Shown here piece after piece: positions 48,772 to 57,846 of a stretch of DNA of 64,000 bases. Position 1 is the stretch's first letter. Every line of letters begins with the position of its first letter. Position numbers and translations under genes: made by a program. Source of the stretch: Candidatus Heimdallarchaeota archaeon (GTDB lineage: Archaea; Asgardarchaeota; Heimdallarchaeia; JABLTI01). The DNA is taken from positions 26,213 to 90,212 of the forward strand of contig JAUWKS010000006.1 of NCBI GenBank assembly GCA_030614005.1. Reading direction: 5' to 3'. The notes beneath the pieces are model-generated. The model was given only the letters and a program-made list of their open reading frames with translations. It had not been told where the DNA came from and made no database searches.

Positions 48772-50460
48772 TCATTTGAATAGTAGTAAACTCTCTCTGT
48801 ATTTCTCAGGCTTTTCAAATCCAAGGAGATTCAATACAGTTGAAGCTACGTTGCTTAATCCTGGTTCACTTACTTTGGGATTTATTTCATATTCTCCTTG
48901 CCAATTTTTATCTACAATCCAAAAACCAACTGGGTTTAGTGAATGAGCTGTCTTAGTTTTACCATCTTTGAATTTCATATCATCACAATTACCATGATCA
49001 GCAGTAATTATTGTAATACCATTTAGTTCATTAACAACATCAATTAAACTCTCAAGACATTTATCAACAATTTTAACAGCTTTTACAGATGCTTCAATTG
49101 ATCCTGTATGTCCAACCATATCACCATTAGCAAAATTTACTCTAATGAATTTGAATTTATTATTCTTTAAAATTTCAATAATTCTATCGCGTACTTCTAC
49201 TGCTTTCATTTCAGGATGAACTGCAATCATCTCATTCGGTTCAGAATGTATTTCAACATATTCTTCTTGCTCTTTGCACACATAACCTGAACGATTCCCA
49301 TTCCAAAAATAGGTTACATGACCAAATTTATGCGTTTCAGCAATTGCAAATGAGGTGATCCCATTTGAACAACAATAATCAGAGAGAATGTCTTTGATAT
49401 CAGGAGGAGTAACCAAAAATTGTTTTGGAATAAATTTATCCCCATCATATTGCATTAACCCTGCATATTCTACATGTGGAAAAATGACGCGATCAAATTT
49501 ATCAAAATCCTCATCTTCAAATGCTTTAGTAATCTGGATTGCTCTATCTCCTCTGAAATTAAAATTAACAACTAAATCATCATCAACGATTTTTCCCACC
49601 GGTTGTCCTTTTTCGTCTATAATTACAAAGGGTGGGAGTGTTTGATCATTTTTATTTGGAAAACATTTGCGTGCATGTGTTATAGCTTTCTCTGCAGATT
49701 TGTAATAACCTTTGTACCCGTGGACAAGTTCTTCATCTTCAATAATACCTCGAACATGAGCATTCCAACCCCTTTGAACAATTTTCCAATCTGACTCATA
49801 CCTATCCATAGTAACTTGCATTCTTCCTCCACCGGAAGCAATTCTATAATCATACTTTTGATTAGAATATTTGTTATTCATTTCTGCTAATTTTGCTTCT
49901 AAAAGACCAATAAACTCTAGAGCAGAGTGAGCAGGAACATCTCGTCCATCAGTAAGAACATGCACTCTTAACTTTTGTATTGTTGCTAAGGCAAATCCTT
50001 CAATTAAACTACTTAGTTGGGATAAATTGCTGTGAACATTCCCATCAGATAATAGTCCAATTAGATGAACAGTGCTGTTTTTAGTTAGTACTCTTTTCGT
50101 CAATTTTTTCCAGATGTCAGTTTGAAAAATAGCTTTGGTTTTAATAGACGCACTGACAAGTTTAGCCCCTTGAACAATTATTTGTCCAGAGCCTAAAGCA
50201 TTATGTCCGACTTCACTATTCCCCATATCTTTATCGGATACTAACCCAACAGCTAGTCCATGAGCATTTAATGAACAGTATAACTTCTTCTCTGAGCACT
50301 CTGCAGTTATTTTTAGTAGCGTTTTTGGTTTAGCCAAGTATACAGCATTTCCATCATCTTCTTTGCCTAAACCGATGCCATCCATGATGATTAATAGAAG
50401 AGGTCCCGTTCTACCAGTGAACGAATGTAATTTTTCTAATTTATACATAGGATTGTCCAA
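48772..50460 (-). CDS. gpmI: 2,3-bisphosphoglycerate-independent phosphoglycerate mutase
   Basis: PLLLIIMDGIGLGKEDDGNAV; KDMGNSEVGHNALGSGQIIVQGAKLV; ANGDMVGHTGSIEASVKAVKIVD; ITADHGNCDDM. Confidence 0.94.
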   Translation of the reverse strand: MDNPMYKLEKLHSFTGRTGPLLLIIMDGIGLGKEDDGNAVYLAKPKTLLKITAECSEKKLYCSLNAHGLAVGLVSDKDMGNSEVGHNALGSGQIIVQGAKLVSASIKTKAIFQTDIWKKLTKRVLTKNSTVHLIGLLSDGNVHSNLSQLSSLIEGFALATIQKLRVHVLTDGRDVPAHSALEFIGLLEAKLAEMNNKYSNQKYDYRIASGGGRMQVTMDRYESDWKIVQRGWNAHVRGIIEDEELVHGYKGYYKSAEKAITHARKCFPNKNDQTLPPFVIIDEKGQPVGKIVDDDLVVNFNFRGDRAIQITKAFEDEDFDKFDRVIFPHVEYAGLMQYDGDKFIPKQFLVTPPDIKDILSDYCCSNGITSFAIAETHKFGHVTYFWNGNRSGYVCKEQEEYVEIHSEPNEMIAVHPEMKAVEVRDRIIEILKNNKFKFIRVNFANGDMVGHTGSIEASVKAVKIVDKCLESLIDVVNELNGITIITADHGNCDDMKFKDGKTKTAHSLNPVGFWIVDKNWQGEYEINPKVSEPGLSNVASTVLNLLGFEKPEKYRESLLLFK

Positions 50461-50656
50461 CTTATCAGCATTTTTTTTTATTCAAATCTTTTTACAATTA
50501 CAATGATGATTAAAAACATTTAAGAATATTGATTTTAATTCTAATAATCCCTTTAGCGGAAATAAATTGCATAAAAAAACAAACAAAACTGAAATAATGC
50601 CTCTAAAGAATAATTAATATCTAAGAATTCTTTAGTACTGATTAGGATTGTAAAAA

Positions 50657-52060
50657 TTGAGAGACAAAAGGAACAGCGAAAGAGATGAAACTATATCAGT
50701 TGAATCTAGAATGAAACCAACTGCTGTACCTGAAACAATTATTTTTGAAGAAAAAGAGAATCTTACACCAGAAAGTTCCGAAGAATCAGCTCTAACACTA
50801 CCAAAACTTTTACAAAAAAGCGTTGAGCTTTTCGTTAGGATAGAGACAAGAGATGATTTAGCTGGAGTAGCATTTTTTTCAAAAGAAGATGCAATTAAAC
50901 TTTCATTACAAGATAATGACTATGTAGAATTATATGATTCTGCTGTTGGAAAATCAGGAATAATAAAAGCACGTATTGATGATGATCTTTCGATAGGTTG
51001 GATATTAATTGATCAAAATATGTATACTCTCTATAATTTCACAAGCGAGTCATTAAGAGTGAAAGTTTTTCAACAAGAACCTCACACAGCGGATAAAGTA
51101 ACGCTTTCCATTAGCTCTTTGACTGGGGATGTTTTTGACCTAGTGAATGAATTCAGAGGTAATAGTAATTCGCTAAAGGAATTTCTGAAAGATTATGTTC
51201 TTAGAAAAGGTTTAGTGCTTTTGTGGAAAGAAAAAAATGCTAAAATAAAGATCACTGAAATTCTTCCTGAGATAACAGATGAAGAGGCGATAATTTTCGA
51301 TTTTAGTAAACCACGAGTTTTAGCTATTATCCCAGAAGGTGGGATAGAATTTAATGCTATTTTATTAATGGATATCTCAAAATCAATGATTGCTCGAGAT
51401 TTAGAAGTAATAAATGTCCAACCCGTTATTAAGGAAATTAAACAAGTATTTAGATCTACGAAAGTTGACGCATTTCTGAAAGACTTTAAAGAAGGTCATT
51501 ACGTTAAAAGACGATCTGGTGCTGCTTTTGCTGGATTGCTATTTTTAAAAGAAAAAGTGAAACGTGGATTAGATGAAACAATAGGAGTAATCACGTTTGC
51601 AGAAGAAGCAGAAGTATTGAAATTTGATTATAAACCATTTATCAATTCCAAAATAATGTCAAAGGGTGCTGCAGATAGATTCGCCAATATTATAATAGAA
51701 AATGTTGAAGATAAATCAGGTGTTTCAACAAATATGGCTAGCGCAATAGAAAAATGTACTAATATAATAAAACACCTCCCAATACTAAAACGACGAAATC
51801 CTCTACTGGTTATATTGCTCACAGATGGTTTTGATACAAGTAAAAGAGTGAGGGAAGCAGTTGAGAACACTCTTGTAGGGAAAAAGAATGTTGTTCTATA
51901 TTCAGTCGGAATTGGTCCCTACGTAAATAAACGTGAATTACAAGAGATAAGCGCATTGTGTGGAGGAGAAGTATTCTTACCTGAGAATTTAGAAGAATTG
52001 AGTAAATGGTACCAAAACATTGCTCGAGATTTAGCTATCCATCTCGTTGAGAATGATTAG
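50657..52060 (+). CDS. vWA-domain protein with N-terminal beta-barrel resembling a CDC48-N-type double-psi barrel
   Basis: MIDAS-like LLMDISKSMIARDL and LLTDGFDTSKR; N-terminal LFVRIETRDDLAGVAFFSKEDAIKLSLQDNDYVELYDSAVGKSGIIKARIDDDLSIGWILIDQNM. Confidence 0.65.
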   Translation: MRDKRNSERDETISVESRMKPTAVPETIIFEEKENLTPESSEESALTLPKLLQKSVELFVRIETRDDLAGVAFFSKEDAIKLSLQDNDYVELYDSAVGKSGIIKARIDDDLSIGWILIDQNMYTLYNFTSESLRVKVFQQEPHTADKVTLSISSLTGDVFDLVNEFRGNSNSLKEFLKDYVLRKGLVLLWKEKNAKIKITEILPEITDEEAIIFDFSKPRVLAIIPEGGIEFNAILLMDISKSMIARDLEVINVQPVIKEIKQVFRSTKVDAFLKDFKEGHYVKRRSGAAFAGLLFLKEKVKRGLDETIGVITFAEEAEVLKFDYKPFINSKIMSKGAADRFANIIIENVEDKSGVSTNMASAIEKCTNIIKHLPILKRRNPLLVILLTDGFDTSKRVREAVENTLVGKKNVVLYSVGIGPYVNKRELQEISALCGGEVFLPENLEELSKWYQNIARDLAIHLVEND

Positions 52061-52343
52061 CAATACTATCTAGATATTCATTATTTTTATTTTTGAGTTC
52101 TACATTCTGTAATTTACATCTAACCTTACTGGAGATAAGGTTAGTACAAAGGATGATAGTCTAATGCTTACCTTAACAACAGTAGGAGCAATTGTTACTG
52201 CTATACTGCTAAAAAAAACATTTGATAAAAAGAAGGAAAAGGAAAAACAGCAAAAGATAAACGAAACTGCTATCTCAACTGAAAATTGTGGTTGGTACAC
52301 AAAAGTTGAGATTGATGCTTCATGAATTTCTTTTCAACTTTTG

Positions 52344-52667
52344 TTAATCAGTCCACACTTGAGCACCACAATTGGGGCATTCATCCAACCCATGTTTCAT
52401 TTTCTTTCCACAGAATTCACATTTAATTGGAGCTGTTTCTTTGCTTGCTTTTGCATACTTCTCATCAAATATATCCTCTGATTCTTTGTTGCGTCTTATT
52501 ATAAATCTAACAAAGAAAATGAATCCAATGGTACTTCCAACAATGATAAGTAATGTAATTCCAAAAATAACAATGAAAAATATCCAAAAGGTATTGAATA
52601 TGCCTGAAAAAGCATCAGGAACTTCAAGGGCATTAACAATAATAGAAAGTAAATTAGTAGTTATCAT
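52344..52667 (-). CDS. Single-TM protein with C-terminal zinc ribbon
   Basis: TM FWIFFIVIFGITLLIIVGSTIGFIFFV, then CEFCGKKMKHGLDECPNCGAQVW. Confidence 0.6.
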   Translation of the reverse strand: MITTNLLSIIVNALEVPDAFSGIFNTFWIFFIVIFGITLLIIVGSTIGFIFFVRFIIRRNKESEDIFDEKYAKASKETAPIKCEFCGKKMKHGLDECPNCGAQVWTD

Positions 52668-52824
52668 TTATATTAGTCCTTTCAATTACATTTTACGAAA
52701 CATGTGTTAAACTTTCTCTATTTTTTATTTTAGTATTTCGGTTTTATAAAGCTAACTAAAACAAAAAGCTTGAATTAAAGTCATTTACAAAAGATATTTA
52801 ATTGCTTATTTTTCTCCGATAGTA

Positions 52825-52942
52825 GGATCCGTAGCGCAGTTTGGATAGCGCATCTGCCTCCTAATGTATTAAAATAGGAGATATCTATAGAAAAACAGGA
52901 GAAAGCAGAGGGTCGTGGGTTCAAATCTCACCGGATCCGCCA
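52825..52942 (+). tRNA. tRNA-Arg (anticodon CCU) with about 40-nt intron at 37/38 and encoded CCA
   Basis: Acceptor GGATCCG/CGGATCC; D-arm GCGC/GCGC; anticodon arm TCTGC-CTCCTA|intron 52864-52903|A-GCAGA; T-arm GTGGG-TTCAAAT-CTCAC; GCCA 3' end. Intron AGGAG pairs with exon CTCCT (bulge-helix-bulge-like). Confidence 0.88.
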
Positions 52943-52975
52943 TTATATCTTTCTTTCAATTGTATTTCGATTATC

Positions 52976-53617
52976 TTATTTCTTTTTTTTACCGATTAGT
53001 GGAATAAGCATACCAACTTCTTCTTGATACTCAATATACTCTTCACCAAACTCTTCAACTAAGATTCGCTCTTCATATATTGCTGTAAAATAATATCCAA
53101 TTATTCCTAACATTAGAGGGAATAGAAGATAATTGAACATTGCTAGTGGCAAACCTATGAAGTAATAACAATATGAAGCATACAATGGATGTCTCACAAA
53201 TCGGAACCCTCTATTCACGGTTAAGTTCTTAGGTACACCCCAAGAAATGGCTTTTGTACCACGAGATATCCTGCCAATAATTGCGATAATTGTTCCAAAG
53301 GATACTAAAATCAATCCTATTATCTGAAAGGGAATTCCCACAAAAGGAATCTCAAAGTTAAAGAATAGCATGAAATTATCCCAACCTAGAAAATGAAGTA
53401 AAGGCCATACTAGGAAGAATAACCAAAAAAACAAACTAGAAAATACTGTCACAATTTTGATAAAGTTTGATTTATCCCAAGGAGGATATTCTTTTGCTCC
53501 TTTTTTGAATTTTTCTTCCTTTGAATTATAAGTAATAATATCTAACGGAATGTGAACTAATAGATAAAGAAAAGCATTGGAACAAATGAAGATTGCCAAG
53601 AAATCATAGTCTAACAA
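52976..53617 (-). CDS. Isoprenylcysteine carboxyl methyltransferase (ICMT)/PEMT-like membrane methyltransferase
   Basis: NRGFRFVRHPLYASYCYYFIGLPLAMFNYLLF ... YFTAIYEERILVEEFGEEYIEYQEEVGMLIP. Confidence 0.8.
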   Translation of the reverse strand: MLDYDFLAIFICSNAFLYLLVHIPLDIITYNSKEEKFKKGAKEYPPWDKSNFIKIVTVFSSLFFWLFFLVWPLLHFLGWDNFMLFFNFEIPFVGIPFQIIGLILVSFGTIIAIIGRISRGTKAISWGVPKNLTVNRGFRFVRHPLYASYCYYFIGLPLAMFNYLLFPLMLGIIGYYFTAIYEERILVEEFGEEYIEYQEEVGMLIPLIGKKKK

Positions 53618-53767
53618 ATTGGTGCACCAAATGAAAAAGCAATAATTTTCAAGTTAAATATAATTATTATTGCCATTAAATTTTACTACTCCTCAAACCA
53701 ATACTATAAAAATAGCTTCTGATACTATGTTAGTAGGAAAAATCTTCTCAACTATGAGGAAACAGAA

Positions 53768-55522
53768 TTGCATTCTGTAAAAATATTGTTAGTAGACGAT
53801 GAAGAAAATCTCTTACAGATCACTCAACTTTATTTAGAAAAAACTGATAGAAGATTTATAATATCTACTGCTAAATCAACAAAAGTCGCTTTGAATTTGT
53901 TAGTAAAGGAACCTTTTGATATTATCATATCTGATTATAAAATGCCTGAAATGGATGGGTTAGAATTTTTAGCAAAAGTCAAAGATCAAGGATATGATAT
54001 TCCTTTCATCATCTTCACTGGAAAAGGACGAGAAGAAGTTGCAATCCAAGCACTTAATCTTGGTGCAGATTATTATTTGCAAAAAGGTGGCGACCCGAAA
54101 AGTCAATTCCGAGAATTAATTAATTTGATTGAAAAATCTGTTGAAAAAAGAAAATCTGATATTTCTGTTAGAAAAAGTGAAGAGAAATTCTCGAAAGCAT
54201 TTCAATTTAGTTTAAATGGCATAGCTATTATCCGTTTCAGCGATCGAGTGTATTTAGATGTTAATGAGAATTTCATTAAAACTATGGGTTACTCAAAAGA
54301 AGAAATCATTGGCAAAAAGAGTAGTGAATTGAATATTTGGGCTAAGAAAGAAGACTATGATTTTTATTTTAAACAATTAATTGAAGTAGGAGAAATTTTT
54401 GATTTTGAAACATTGATAGTAGGAAAAAATGGAAGAATTATTCCCTTACAAATCTCTGCAACACTAATTGATATAGAAGGGGAATTATGTATACTCTCGA
54501 TTAGCAGAGATGTTCTTGAACTGACCCAAGCATTAGAAGATTCAAAAGAAAACGAAATCAAATACCGTTTATTATTTGAAGAATCTCACATCGCTATGTT
54601 TAATCTGAATATGTTCGATGTAAAGAAGCGCTTCGAAATGTTGAAGATTACTGATTCTTCCCAATTTTTTGGTGCAATTAGAAAACAGCCAAACCTTTTA
54701 ACAGAGCTAATTTCACTCATTAAGATTTTAGATGTAAATAAAACAGCTATTGAATTAGCAGGTGCAATTGATAGAAATAATCTTCACCAATACTTTACCC
54801 ATGAGTACACTATGAAGAATATTGATTTGTATTCAAAATTACTTCTGCAGTTGATTTTAGGTAATACTCATTTTGAGGACGAAATTTCAGTTATCAGTTT
54901 GAAAGATGAAATTGCTAAAATAATTCTTAGAGTGTCTTTAGCACCAGGATATGAGGAAACTTGGTCGAAAGTTTTTCTGTCAGCTATAAACGTCACCAAA
55001 AGAGCACAAGCGTTGATCAATTTAAGAAAAGAAAGAATAGCGTTCAAAACCATCGCAGAAGCTGCGGGTTCATCTGCAACTCCAAAAGTATTTTTTAGTA
55101 AAATTCTCAAAGGTTTAGCAGATGTATTAGAGTATGAATATGCGACAATTAGAATATTAAATACTAAAACGCAGCTGTTAGAACCTGTTTCAAGTTTTGG
55201 TTTAGACGAACGAAACAAGCAATATCTAAAGGCAATATCAATTGAAGACAAAAACCACAAATTGGTTTCAAACTTACTCAAAAAAGAAGTAGTTTTTATT
55301 CCCAATGCAAAAAAAAGTCCTATGAAGGACTCAGTATTTGTCAAAAAATTAAAAACAGTATCTTATGTTTTCTGCCCATTGTTAGATTCAAAGAATTCAA
55401 TCATGGGATCAATGCAATTTGGTTCTAAAGAAGCAAAGTTATTACAAGAAGACGATAAAATATTTTTTGAAACAATTGCAGATATGTTTTCTAATTTTTT
55501 GGACCACAAACTTAAAAATTAG
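53768..55522 (+). CDS. Response-regulator receiver + PAS + GAF protein without recognisable histidine kinase domain
   Basis: KILLVDDEENLLQITQLYLE...IIISDYKMPEMDGLEFL...IIFTGKG; PAS region FSKAFQFSLNGIAIIRFSD; C-terminal GAF-like region. TTG start. Confidence 0.85.
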   Translation: MHSVKILLVDDEENLLQITQLYLEKTDRRFIISTAKSTKVALNLLVKEPFDIIISDYKMPEMDGLEFLAKVKDQGYDIPFIIFTGKGREEVAIQALNLGADYYLQKGGDPKSQFRELINLIEKSVEKRKSDISVRKSEEKFSKAFQFSLNGIAIIRFSDRVYLDVNENFIKTMGYSKEEIIGKKSSELNIWAKKEDYDFYFKQLIEVGEIFDFETLIVGKNGRIIPLQISATLIDIEGELCILSISRDVLELTQALEDSKENEIKYRLLFEESHIAMFNLNMFDVKKRFEMLKITDSSQFFGAIRKQPNLLTELISLIKILDVNKTAIELAGAIDRNNLHQYFTHEYTMKNIDLYSKLLLQLILGNTHFEDEISVISLKDEIAKIILRVSLAPGYEETWSKVFLSAINVTKRAQALINLRKERIAFKTIAEAAGSSATPKVFFSKILKGLADVLEYEYATIRILNTKTQLLEPVSSFGLDERNKQYLKAISIEDKNHKLVSNLLKKEVVFIPNAKKSPMKDSVFVKKLKTVSYVFCPLLDSKNSIMGSMQFGSKEAKLLQEDDKIFFETIADMFSNFLDHKLKN

Positions 55523-55623
55523 ATAGACTAATTACGCTTTTTTTCTGTGAAAAATGAATAAGTTATTCATTCGGAAATTTCTTAAAAGGAAGGTTGAGAA
55601 ATACTTTACTGTGGTGAAATTCT

Positions 55624-57654
55624 TTGACACAAAATCTGGAAACAATAATTATTGAAGACATCCAAAGTGGACTTGCAAAAGTATTCAAAAAATTGAATTT
55701 GACAGGAAAACCAATAATACAGGAAACATCTAAAAAATCATCTTTTGGTGATTATTGTACACCAATATTTCAAATTGCAAAAGAAAATAGGAAAAATCCA
55801 AATGATCTAGCAAAACTAATAATCGAAAATTTTCCAAAATTAAATTCTGTTGAAAAAGTTTCTGCCGAAGGCGGTTTTGTTAACTATGAACTAAATCGAG
55901 CCTTTTGTTCGCGTTTATTTTTATCACATATTCTGGCAAATGAAAAATTCTATCAAAGTGATTTATACAAAGGTCAAAGAATAATCGTTGAGCATACTTC
56001 TGCAAATCCAAATGGACCTATCCACATTGGTAATTTTAGAGGGTCTATTATTGGTGATACTTATGCTAGAATATTGAAAGCTGTAGGCGCAGAAGTCTTC
56101 ACTAATTTTTATGTGGATGATTTAGGACATCAAATCCCTGTTCTAGTAATAGGTTATGAATTATTGAAGAAATATGACACCATACCTACTGAAATAAAAA
56201 TCGATCACTTGCTAGGAAGAATTTATGCAATAACTCATACGATGTATGATATCCAAAAAATCAAGAAAAAGCTAAAGGAAAAATATAGTCTAGTATTAGG
56301 GAAGGATTGTAATTGGATAACAAAAGAAGAAGTTAAGCAATTGGAAGCTTTTCTAAAAAATAAGAACATTCCTGAAGATGAACAAAAGAAGCAATTAAAA
56401 CAAAGTAGTTTTATTCTTAACATTCAAACAGACATCTACAAAAAATTCGAAAATTTCTATAAAATATTGAAAACTTGTGTAGAGAAAGATGATATTGATC
56501 TAACTACTGCCGTTCCTGATTTGAATAGACGATATATGGATAATGAGGTTGATGCAGCAAAAAAAGTTCGAGCAACTTGTGAAGATGCCTTACGTGGACA
56601 AAGAGAGGAATTAGCAATTCTGGGCATTGAACATGATAATTATGATTGGGAAGCTGATCTTCAATGGTCCGGTAAAGTTGATACTGCCTTGAAAAATCTA
56701 AAGGAAAACGGTTTTCTAATTGAGGATGGTAAAGCAAGATTGTTTGATGCGAACAAAGCAGCAGACCTCAAAGGTGCAAGAGAATATCTCAAAATGAAAT
56801 CATCCTATGAAATCCCTAAACCAATACTTGTAACATCAACGGGTGACACATTATATCTCCTAAGGGATATTGCTTATTCTCTCAAAAAAGTAGATCATTA
56901 TTCAGCTGACAAAGTATTCAACGTTATTGGCAAAGGGCAAGAATTGTCACAACGCCAGTTAAATCTCGCTGTAAGAGCGGTAGGGAGAGAAGATGCAGCA
57001 AATAAGATGTGGCATTTAAATTATGAGTTTATAGAATTACAAGGTGCTCTTACAAGTATGAGTGCAAGAAGATTGCAATATATAACACCATTAGAACTCT
57101 ACGAAAAAACACGTGAAGCTGTTCTGGAGAATTTCCTACAAAATAGAGATTATCCTCAAAAGGAAAAAGATGAAATTGCCCACATTGTTACTGTCGGTGC
57201 AATAAAATATTCGATTATAGCAATTGGCTTGATGAGAAAACTATTATTTAACCCTCAAGAAGTAGTTTCGTTATCTAATAACACATCTCCCTTCATTCAA
57301 TATGCATATGTTCGTTCTCAAAATATTCTTGCAAAAACGGATTTCTCATGGGATAAAAAACACGAAAGCACTCTGGAGAGCTTACTTGAGGATGAAGAAT
57401 GGGCATTAGTACTATCCCTGATTAAATTACCAAATATAGTACAAAATGCTGCTGAGCAGATAAAACCAGAATTGATAAGTAGTTACCTTTTTGATTTAGC
57501 AAACCTTTTCAATAAATTCTATGATGCTCATCGTGTTCTAGATGCTGCTACAAAAGACCTCATTACTGCACGATTAGCACTTACTTACGCAACTGGGAAA
57601 CTTATTACGGAAGGTTTGAAATTACTCGGTATTGAATCACCAGCAAGGATGTAA
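55624..57654 (+). CDS. argS: Arginyl-tRNA synthetase
   Basis: HTSANPNGPIHIGNFRGSIIGDTYARIL; LRDIAYSLKKVDHYSADKVFNVIGKGQELSQRQL; MSARRLQYITP; C-terminal DALR-type domain. TTG start. Confidence 0.95.
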   Translation: MTQNLETIIIEDIQSGLAKVFKKLNLTGKPIIQETSKKSSFGDYCTPIFQIAKENRKNPNDLAKLIIENFPKLNSVEKVSAEGGFVNYELNRAFCSRLFLSHILANEKFYQSDLYKGQRIIVEHTSANPNGPIHIGNFRGSIIGDTYARILKAVGAEVFTNFYVDDLGHQIPVLVIGYELLKKYDTIPTEIKIDHLLGRIYAITHTMYDIQKIKKKLKEKYSLVLGKDCNWITKEEVKQLEAFLKNKNIPEDEQKKQLKQSSFILNIQTDIYKKFENFYKILKTCVEKDDIDLTTAVPDLNRRYMDNEVDAAKKVRATCEDALRGQREELAILGIEHDNYDWEADLQWSGKVDTALKNLKENGFLIEDGKARLFDANKAADLKGAREYLKMKSSYEIPKPILVTSTGDTLYLLRDIAYSLKKVDHYSADKVFNVIGKGQELSQRQLNLAVRAVGREDAANKMWHLNYEFIELQGALTSMSARRLQYITPLELYEKTREAVLENFLQNRDYPQKEKDEIAHIVTVGAIKYSIIAIGLMRKLLFNPQEVVSLSNNTSPFIQYAYVRSQNILAKTDFSWDKKHESTLESLLEDEEWALVLSLIKLPNIVQNAAEQIKPELISSYLFDLANLFNKFYDAHRVLDAATKDLITARLALTYATGKLITEGLKLLGIESPARM

Positions 57655-57702
57655 ACAAACCTTGACCACTTTTTTTCTTGCTAAGAATGTAATACCTTGA
57701 AC

Positions 57703-57730
57703 AGAATGTAGATAACACCATTCTTTTTTT
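57703..57730 (+). terminator. Intrinsic-type terminator hairpin after argS
   Basis: AGAATG (57703-57708) / CATTCT (57719-57724) followed by a T-run. Confidence 0.5.
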
Positions 57731-57846
57731 ATTATTTTTGAGCATTGTAATATAAGTGGAAAATTGGTTGAGGTATTACACACCATATTTTCCGATGAAA
57801 ACATGCCGAGGATTAGTATCAAATTAATTTAGATGGTGTTGCTGCA

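Noticed and set aside
52164-52325. 53-aa ORF MLTLTTVGAIVTAILLKKTFDKKKEKEKQQKINETAISTENCGWYTKVEIDAS
   Set aside because: A possible single-TM microprotein, but too short and without homology evidence to call as a gene here.
53619-53630. 12-bp perfect palindrome TTGGTGCACCAA next to the ICMT-like gene start
   Set aside because: Only one copy seen, and it may fall inside or just upstream of the coding start; insufficient to claim an operator.
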